Source of the DNA: Ectocarpus siliculosus
Lineage: Eukaryota > Sar > Phaeophyceae > Ectocarpales > Ectocarpaceae
Assembly (NCBI GenBank): GCA_000310025.1
Contig: FN649737.1
Location: 1,389,367 to 1,453,366, forward strand
Direction: 5' to 3'
DNA length: 64,000 nt
The position numbers were made by a program, and so were the translations under genes. Shown here one piece after another: positions 55,437 through 64,000 of the stretch (position 1 is its first letter; every line of letters begins with the position of its first letter). The notes beneath the pieces were generated by a model. That model was not told where the DNA came from. It was given only the letters and a program-made list of their open reading frames with translations, and made no database searches.

Positions 55437-56696
55437 CGGTACAAGCAGTTTTGCGCGGCTACAGCATGTCGGGCCTTTTGGAGGACAAGATAGATCTACG
55501 TACGCGCCGACCAGCGCGTTGGTTTCGGCACCCCTTTTCGAAGGCACTTGTTTTAGGCTGGGTAAAGAGATCAGAAAGAGCGATCAACAAAATCAGCGAC
55601 CACGTTTACGGTAGGGAGCAGTTTCCGTTGTCGCGGCTACTCCGACTGCTGCCCTTGTATTGACAGATGAACCACGCGACACCTACAGTAGGACAATCGG
55701 GTAGCCTTCGTGTATGTAGAGTGCCTGAGACCCGGTTCCACCTCGTAGGTTCCGCGGGACTTGGTATTGCAGTGCAGTGGACTTTCGCGAACTATCTGCG
55801 AGGTATCAGGGGAGGGGTCTCTCGCCAAACCGCTGTTACGGTGAAAGAAACACGCTTCGTGGAAGTCTTTTCAACCGAATGGGTGCGATCAACGGCTGCC
55901 AGTTGTGTCCAAACCTCAAGCACTGCTGTAAAGAAAGCGAATCTTGGAAACCTCCGCAACAGGTAAGTAGGTGGGTGCGGTTTTCTCCGCAGAGTCAGAT
56001 TTCGGCGCATGGACCACGCCAGACATAAAACAACTACCCTTTCACGACGACTTCTAGCTAACGAACGCAGTGGAGTGGTGCAGAAGAGAGAAGAGCCCAG
56101 CAAAAATGATAAACAAACGGTGGCGAAGTTCAAATGCAACCAACAAGACGCCGAACCTGTCCAAAACTAAAGCGGTGTCTCAGCCACCGTCGCCTCAACG
56201 GTCTGAATGTACGTCGCCTCTTATAGCGATCGGGAAAAGATAAAGATGCAACATGACGCAATATACCAACCGCGTGGGGACGAGCGAGCGGTTCAAGTCC
56301 TGTCCCGCTGCCCAACTTTACTACTACTATACTTCACCCAGGAAAACCCAATCACACCAACAAATTGCAAGGCGCCCGTCTATGAAAACACATCGTACAC
56401 AACTGGGGAACATCTTGAGCTCACAACACGGTCGTCGTCATTGTAACCCAGCAAAAACGCAACGGCAACTGGTAAAGCTACGGTTATCTACAGCAAAACT
56501 ACGACCCGGGGCAATCTATCCTGTGTGGATTTCCTCGATTCACACAAAACCTGAACACTGAACGCAAAAACAAGATATACAGCGATCGAGAACCTGCTCG
56601 TGGGTGAACAAGTATACAACCCAAGAGGGATTACATGGCACGAGCACGACAAGGACCGTCGAGACGCTACAGACACACTTTTGCGCTTCGATCGAA
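55437..56696. other. Intergenic region between convergent genes
   Basis: This lies between the ends of SAS6L (+) and the USP gene (-). Several short open frames on both strands show no family motif. No repeat was recognised. Confidence 0.4.
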
Positions 56697-59600
56697 TCAA
56701 ATCGTCATGTTGATCACGTTACTAGGAGTGAGTCGTCGCCTTCGATAGAAGAGCACGTAGGCCGCGTCAGAGACGATCTTGTCTGGGGCCATCTCCTGCG
56801 GGGTAGGTGAACATCAACACGAGAGCAACACAAGGGAAACACCAGATATCGGACAGTGGAAGATGACAGCACCGGCGGTGTTAGTGTTGATATGTTTGGC
56901 GTTGTTCTCTCGTGGCAACACTTCGAGGGTTGGCGTTTCGTAGAGTAACGACACGGGGATTCCAATCACGCCCGTCAGCGGTGATGGGACACGATCCTGC
57001 CGCTGGTGTGACAACAGGAGGATCCAACGCAGCAGCACAGAAAACTGAAGTGCTTTGAAGTATATATTCTAGTACCAAATGACAAAGAGGCGGGTGTATC
57101 TGTTCCATGCGAGAGGCAAGAAAGCTTGCCTTCACATATCTTGTTGGTCGTATCAAATGTGCCGAGCAAAACATGTGAACAAAAGCAGCGGCATGGTAAG
57201 TAAGCACTTACCTCCACAAACTCGTCGTCGAAGTTGAGCCATGGGTGCTCCAGGCCCCAACCAGTAACTTCCTCCACCCCGTCCTTACTGCAAGGTGAAG
57301 AGCGGCAATAGGCCGTGTAGTGCCCCCCAGTCATGCCTCCCATATGGTTCACCACGCCGAAGAGGTCATACACCATGCCTGCCTGCCCTCCGCCCGCCTG
57401 GATATGTATATAGCCGAAAGCCGAACAGAAGGACCGAGTGGGAGGCAACATCGTGTAAGAGACAATTCGGTATTGCCAATGGCTACATGATGAGCAGCCA
57501 AATTGAGTACTGCCATGCCCTCCGAAGAAGTGCATACAGTATAAAGAAGATACAACAAGACCACATTTCAATATTGTTTTGAAGCGGTTCCCTGAATTTC
57601 GTGACACAGCCTTTGCCGCAGTAGCTTCGAACCCATATGTTATTCTTCAGCAAACGCGATCACCTGACACAGGAACTCGTTGAAATCACGCCATCCGCTC
57701 CACAAGAACTGCCCGGAATACTTGAAATGGAAAACTTAAAAGTACAGCAGCGCAGCAACAGGTAGGTGAGCCCTTTCTTGCTACCATACGAGATAGACAT
57801 CTCTTTCGCTGTGATCCTGTTCGGCTAACCAAGGACGGGTGGGTGTGATACACTTGCCTGATTCCGATGAGCGGAGTTGGATGACACGAAGCCCGACATG
57901 TCGAGACCGGAATGCGGGAACAGCACCAGCGTCCTGATCTTCTCTCGCCACCGGGCGGAGCAGTGGAAGCGCTTCATGTGGATAACCTAACCAAGTGTGT
58001 AATGTAAGAGGACGGACCCACAGTTAAGAAATACTTGGCTAAGAAGCAGAGGCTCAAAATTATCACGAAAAAAAAAAAAAAAAAAAGGGGTTCACAAAGA
58101 CAGCTCAGCGGTGGATCCTAGACTACACTGGTACTCCTAATATAACAAAACCTGTGCTCGACAGCATTGGCGACGAAAAAAGAAACTGAGGGTCGATCCG
58201 ATGTTGACGTTTTTTATCTCCGGGCCCGCTCTGTATGCCCAAACGAGCCACGTGACAGACCGTCGTTCGCGGTGCATCAACACCCAATTTTCACCATTCA
58301 CACCGCCAGAGAGCTTCTCCAAAAACCAAGACCATAAACGGCAAGACAAGTGTTCACGGGTCACAAGGAACCCCGCCTGAGTAATATTGTACGGAGGTTG
58401 TTTATGCACGCTTCTGAAACATTTCGGTGCCGTCAGGGACAAACGGAGCACTTGGACACGAAACAAAGCATGACACGATCCCACCCACTTGATGGTATCA
58501 CTAAGGTTTCCATGCTTCATCGTTCCAAGGGTCTGCCGTCGATGTGAAGATGGCAGGTACAGCTCTGCGGTTACCCTTGCGCATGTTGCCAAGCTCAGAA
58601 TACTTCCCACTACTGTAACTCCATGGCACCTACGCTCCCAAACCGCCCGAACAGACCCCTGAACGCGAAAGAAGCCACCTTCGCGTCAGCCTTATACTGT
58701 CGTCCTGCATCGAGTCTCACCAGCACGTCAGGCATCTTCCAAAGGTCAATCTTCATGACCCCTCTCCTGTGCGCTTGGCAGCTGGAACAGTACCACGAGT
58801 CCTCCTCCTCGAATGTCTCCTCTCTCGTGTAGGCATCCAGACACTGCTCCAACGTCAGCCCGGAAAGGACAGACTATCCACAGTAGATGCCGCCAAAGGA
58901 AGCACAAAGCGGCAGAGCCGCCACAGACGCAGAATGGGCGCGTCAAATTCGATCTATCAAGAGCTCCAACACTAGGCTACGTGTGCATCCTGCGACGGCA
59001 AGAAGCACTGGTGTTGGTACATTCTTACTGGTTCAACATGCAAAAAAAGAACGTTTTTTTTTTATCTCTGTCGTTGTGACAATTGCCTGAACGTCTAGAC
59101 TATCGTTCCAACCAACGGGCAATCGGTACGTGAATCCCAGGTACAACACCGCCACCATTCGTGAATTGATTCTACTGCCCTTCTTCATTCAAAATTCAAA
59201 AACAACCGCTTCAGTGACAGCATCTTCTTGACAAAACAACGTGCAACAACATTTCTTACAATATCCTGTTGCTATACAAAAAAACAGAAGGAAGGCAGCT
59301 TCGTCGTCGGCGCTGGTTGAAAAATATCACCTGCGCGTTGTTCTCCAACTCGAGGTATGAAGGGTGTTCGAAGGTGGCGGCGAGCACATCAAGGTAGTCC
59401 CTCCCGGGATCTTTCCACTCTAGCGCCAGGATGAGCTGAGTGTGAAATGACGAGCATGGCGAGAGCACACCACAAATAAAGACACTCGGTCAACACAAAA
59501 CGGCCCGAAAAAAGGGGACAACGAGGTGTGGTGCCCAACAAGACCTGGTCATTCTTGTGTGTAAAAAAACGGTTGATGCAATCCTGTAAGAGTGATTGAT

Positions 59601-62600
59601 TGAAATACACGATAAAATCACCGCACCATGATGTGCAATTCTTCGAATGGTCTCCTGGTGTGTCAGAGCTGACCGGACTCGACACCATCGGAATCAATGC
59701 AGCTAGCTGTGGTCATCATCAAAACGACGCCATGCACTCCACAAACACCCAAAGGTTTGCCTGAGCTACTCTCACAGGAACATGAGCAAAACTCCGAACT
59801 TCGGCGAAAATACAAAGGTCTAGCCCTCTCTAGGCACTACGAGAGCAAACCGAAATGTCCACGGCAGGATGCGTCGGTACAACAAACAAAGCTGCACACA
59901 CCTTCGTACACAGCAAGGACGATGCCGCCCGCCACCTGTCGGGGACAAGCTCCACCGAACAGACCTCCGTGAGGGGGTTTTGCTTCAGCACGAACTTGAC
60001 CGTGAAGGGAAGAAGTTGCGCCAGCTTTTCGTCCGTGATGTCACGCTCCAACCCCGCGGCCGCACGCGCTACCCAGGCAGCCGTAACGTCCGGCCGTTGA
60101 GTTCTTGGTCGCCAGTGTGCGAACGTCCCAACAGACAAAGCAGGCGGTTCACGAAATGTATTGCGTCGGTTGCAGCTATGCAGGTATGCAGGTATGCATG
60201 CATGCGTATCACTTCGAGGTCACTTTTTGAGTAGCGAGAAATCGTGAGAGACGTGGCCGAAGACAAGCCAAAACGAATCGACTTGGAGGTGACCTTGGTA
60301 GTGCAGAGCCTACGATGTACATGGTACATGGTACTTTACCTCGAGCCTGAGGAAGCCCTAGCGGTCCTGTCCTTGCCCCCTGCCTTGAAGCTCCTGCCGC
60401 CGGAAGACCCCGCGACAAACCTCGACGCTTGCTGCACCACGAGACGCCAGAGGTATCGGGTGGATCGTGCCGGAGGGCATCTAACAAGAAAGGGCAACCC
60501 GAACAAATCCTTCACGGAAGTGCAACACGCAAGAACGAGAGATAGAGGGGGAGAGAGAGGGAGAGAGAGGGAGAGAGAGGGATAGACCATTGAAGACAAC
60601 AGATTAGTGACATGGGACAAGAGGCACAAATAGGGAGAGGTGTTCACGGCATGATGAACAACATGCCATGTGTGGTATTTCTTGTTGTGATACCCGACAA
60701 GCTCACCCCGTGGACAGGCCGCTTCAATACGTGTCAACCAATACCCTACGCATGAGCTGCTAGGCTGGAGAGCAGCTCCCCCAGCAGGCACTAAACCACT
60801 CGTAGTACAAGTACATGGCCTGTAGTGAGCATGAAAGGATCCTCCCGGAATAAGCCAAAATACCCAGAGCCAGTAAAGAAAATCAGTAGTTCAGTATATT
60901 CTTAAGACCATACAACACTTGTTCTGCGTTTCAACCTTCCGCACGAACAACCAGCCGACCTGCCAGCAGCAGTCGCCAAAGCCACGTGCACGCAGCACGC
61001 GACAAAAAGAATAAAAAATGCCGCGCGTGTCAAACTTTCGACAGAGATGCAGCCAGAGAGACCACACAAGCTGCTACCGTCCGTAGGCAAGCTCCACCTC
61101 CTGATGCAGAATCGAATGCTGTTCCGCAGGGGTCACCGGCAGCGCGACAATACACGGCGACCACGTTGTAACTTGTTAAACCTCGACAAGATGTCCTCCG
61201 ATGAGCAGGTTAACGATATTTAACAGGCTACCGTAGGCTAACCTTTGCCGTGACAAATCCAGGCGGCGGCTCCTTGGTGTCTCGTCTGTCCGCGTCTCCC
61301 TCCGACCGCATGCCGGGGCCGTCCCTGCGAGACGACGTGTCCGCGTACGTGTGTCAAAATAGATGAAGATGATGATGATGATGATGATGATGACTGCAGA
61401 GTAGGTGGCGACGAAGCGTACTTTCCGCAACAACCTACAACCCAAGAAAACGACCGACAGCAACCCAAGGAGCCCTCATGACCTGTGAAACCGCTTGCTT
61501 CAGCATTGCTAACCCGTGACGAGACAAGGGACATCGATTTGCTTCCTGCCCGGAGAATGCCGAGATACGATGTGGTTCAACAACGCCTTCTACGCGGGCT
61601 CCGAAATATAAATTGCCGAGAGCAAAATCGGGGTGCGCACCCGAAAAGAGCATGCCACACAGTCGGAAAAAAAAAACTAATTTTGAAAGAGGGCTCACAA
61701 CCCTTGGCAATGTCCATCGTGACGGCAACCTTGGTCCCGCAATCAAACCAAGGCCAGGAACAAATCACGACAGACCATCGTCGCGAGTTACAGCAGTAGG
61801 GGGTTAACATATCTTTCGTTGGACATATCTATCTATCTTCGCCTCCTACCTAGTGGAGGCAGGCTGCGGGTGTGCGCCCGAGGTCGGCACTCTGATGGTC
61901 TTCCGGTGTACCACAGGAATGTCGTTTGTACGCTCCTGACGACGAGTCTGTTGCACGTCGTAGTAATTGTTTGCCAAAACAAGAAACGAGGAGGAGCATC
62001 AAGATCAAAGGGATCATCAAAAGATGATGCTCGGAGATGGACATGCTACCCGTGCAAGCTATAGCTTGTGACAAGCACGGACGATGGTGCGTGCCTGAAC
62101 GCCTGGCTGTGCATTACAAATATTTCGCTTATGCTGGTTTGGGGACCGTCAGTCGCATGACAAACAACAGGAGCAGTGGCATCCACTCCACTCCTAGCAG
62201 CCAAGCCAAATGTTTTTGTGTGCATACGTCTAAATTTCTGAGAGTAGTGTAACCGCACATCCATCAAGCACCGATCCCACTGATCGGGAGGAAGAACGAA
62301 CACGACGGGCACGACAGCTTGCGCAACAACGCGTCCATTCGAAAACAAGCAGCGCTTCTTCGCACCTTGGTGAAGAGCGGCTGTAGCTTCTTCTCCCTCC
62401 ACTCCTGCTCGCCGTAGCTCTCATCCCATCTGGAGGTGAAGGCGTCGAAGTGCACCCTCACCAAGTACTCCGTCTTTCGCTTCTGATCCTCGCCCTTGCC
62501 TGAAAGGGAGGCCTTGGACGGCTTGTCTCCGCCTCTATCCAATGCCTTCGCCCGCGGGTTAATCTTCATGCGGTAGAAAGTGCAGGACCGTTGCGTGAAA

Positions 62601-64000
62601 AACACACCAGGATAGATAACAGCGGTCATATCGTCGTGTGGTGGTGGTGATGACCTAGCTGTCTATCACTTTTGCAGCGCCGTCTGGAGTCGGAAGGGGG
62701 ACGGACACCAGCCGTCTGGAAAAACAAGGACAACTTACATCACAACCAGCTATCTTCGACGGCAAGTGCTACCACCATACGCTACACCACCGCGCTATTC
62801 GGTCGGGGGGGGGGGGGGGGCTGCCTAGAAATATTGCCCCCATTCCAGAGACGAGGACTTCGACAGATGTTCGTCGAGTAAACATAGACCTTTTGGCTTG
62901 GACATAGATGGCTGGCTTTGGCTCCTTACAAAAACCTCAAGTAGTAGCCTAGGCCTGCAATTCAGCACCGTTGTGTACCACACCAACATGTGCAGCCTGC
63001 ATTGCCTCACCTCCACAACCGTTGCAGCATACCAGCCCCCCTGCCCATCGAGCGCGTCTAGTCTCCAGCCAATCTCTAGGTCTCTCAGTCTAGTCGGGAA
63101 GGAGGACATGCACCTCTCATCCGGCGTGCGGTTATCTGGCGTGGACGTCGGAGGCCTGTCGAAACAAAAATACGCCAAAAAAAATGATGTAATCGAAAGA
63201 GCGTGAAAGCGAGGTGGTGTTGAGCATGCGCCCCCCGGCAGACCATGACCATGATTAATCACACCGCATCCTGGGAAAATGCTGCCAGTGATGGCAAGCG
63301 GTGTTTGATTCCGTACTACACAACCAAACGAGGCAGCGGTGCCGCGACAAGTCTTTCTGGGTGCCCTTCTCGCTCGTCGTGCAAAGAGTGGTGCCACACG
63401 GATCCCTAGGGAGAAGCAAAAAATGTCGAACAATCATTAGAAAACAAACCGCCAAAAGAAACCAAGTGTTGTACTTTCTCGAAGTACCAATACAGGACTC
63501 ACAGTGATAGACCAGGGCACTGTGCGGTGACACACGACGGCGGGGTCAGCCTAAATATTCCGCAACGTCGACGTGATGTGACGTGACGCTAGACGCCATA
63601 TCCCGTCTCACCTGTCGTTGTCCAAGTCCGTCTCCTCTGCCTCCTCGTCCTCGCTCCCATCCGAGCGCGCCTCGGCAGCAGCAGTCTCAGGTACCCCCAA
63701 CCCCTCCTTCAGCGTTTCCTTCAGTGGCTCTGGCGAAACCCCCTGACCTTCTTCTGCGGATTCTGCGGCACCCCCTTCCCCCTTGGCGGCAGTGGTGCTG
63801 CCACCATTCTCAACTGGCACTACCACGTTTGGGGCTGGCGTCCCGCTAGTCGTGTTGCTTGGCTCTGTCGGCTCCGCCTCTGTTCCCACGGGCAACTCCT
63901 CCTCTGATAGTGCTGCAGCACCTGCCGCTGTAGCACCTGCTGCTGTTGCTGCTTCTGGTTTTGTTGGTCCTGAACTCGTGGGAGTTGGCACTGGAGAAAC
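56697..64000 (-). CDS. Ubiquitin-specific protease (USP/UBP family), C-terminal part with Tudor/chromo-barrel-like insertion; N-terminus beyond the window
   Basis: Cysteine protease that removes ubiquitin. Ten exons join in phase on the minus strand: 63612-64000 (open at the edge), 63011-63155, 62366-62563, 60340-60431, 59902-60103, 59331-59435, 58721-58873, 57858-57986, 57212-57397 and 56697-56795 (stop TGA), about 565 residues. The catalytic C-terminal half is clear: LEQCLDAYTREETFEEEDSW with the zinc pair YCSSC, LWKMPDVL joined to VIHMKRF, then MVYDLFGVVNHMGGMTGGHYTAY (catalytic His), WLNFDDEF (catalytic Asp) and AAYVLFYRRR. The N-terminal part seen is an acidic Ala/Glu/Pro linker, then WRLDALDGQGGWYAATVVE and VRVHFDAFTSRWDESYGEQE, which together look like a Tudor-knot/chromo barrel. 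The catalytic Cys box was not found in the window, so it probably lies upstream, with the barrel in the usual insertion site of USP4/15-type domains. One intron (starting at 57857) has a GC donor. Confidence 0.82.
60541..60585. repeat. GA-rich simple repeat
   Basis: Irregular (GGGAGAGAGA)n run in an intron of the USP gene; a polypurine microsatellite. Confidence 0.85.
61362..61393. repeat. (GAT)n microsatellite
   Basis: About ten GAT units with one GAA interruption, in a USP intron; it is probably length-polymorphic. Confidence 0.9.

Overview
The window is nuclear DNA of an intron-rich photosynthetic stramenopile, most probably a brown alga (Ectocarpales-like). The evidence is as follows. 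Coding exons are short (20-600 nt) and separated by introns of several hundred to several thousand bases with GT(A/G)AG donors. A protein at the left edge carries an EsV-1-7 type Cys/His motif, known from brown algae and their phaeoviruses. A PsbP-family protein begins with a signal peptide followed by an ASAFAP-like site (SIA|FNP), typical of four-membrane red-lineage plastids. There is one 100-N scaffold gap at 467-566. No operons, CRISPR arrays or bacterial features are present. All assignments were read by eye from translated exons; splice sites were checked for phase but not by RNA data.

Layout, left to right: a poorly resolved EsV-1-7 motif gene (-, to about 3.4 kb); ATG13, the autophagy-initiation scaffold (+, 3.9-9.6 kb); a syntaxin-6-type Qc-SNARE (-, 10.3-13.8 kb); a 1.5 kb inverted-repeat DNA transposon (15.0-16.5 kb); PSF1/GINS1, a replicative-helicase subunit (+, 17.6-19.9 kb); SINE copies; spermidine synthase (+, 22.8-27.9 kb) whose first intron holds a 450-bp foldback element; a hAT-like element and an AAATCTTG-rich repeat (28.2-30.1 kb); an organellar (plastid-type) ribosomal protein L15 (-, 30.3-32.7 kb); a NUSAP-like SAP-domain spindle protein (+, 34.1-37.5 kb); a FAM161-like ciliary/centrosomal protein (-, 38.4-41.0 kb); a conserved plastid-signal protein of unknown function (+, 41.6-43.3 kb); a PsbP-family protein (+, 45.4-50.6 kb) whose first intron is packed with MITEs; a short SAS-6-like (SAS6L) protein (+, 52.3-55.4 kb); and the C-terminal part of a ubiquitin-specific protease with an inserted Tudor/chromo-barrel-like module (-, 56.7 kb to beyond the right edge).

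The genes are ordinary housekeeping, organelle and cytoskeleton genes and do not form a pathway cluster, although three neighbours (NUSAP-like, FAM161-like, SAS6L) all concern microtubule organisers. The accessory content is the mobile DNA: at least four copies of one tRNA-derived SINE family, a Tc1/mariner-type element with palindromic subterminal repeats, two MITEs sharing TACCGTA ends, a hAT-like element and several foldbacks, nearly all in introns or between genes. I found no convincing new defence or biosynthetic system. The most interesting points are the short SAS6L, the Tudor-like insertion in the USP, the apparent frame break in the EsV-1-7 gene and the structured repeats.
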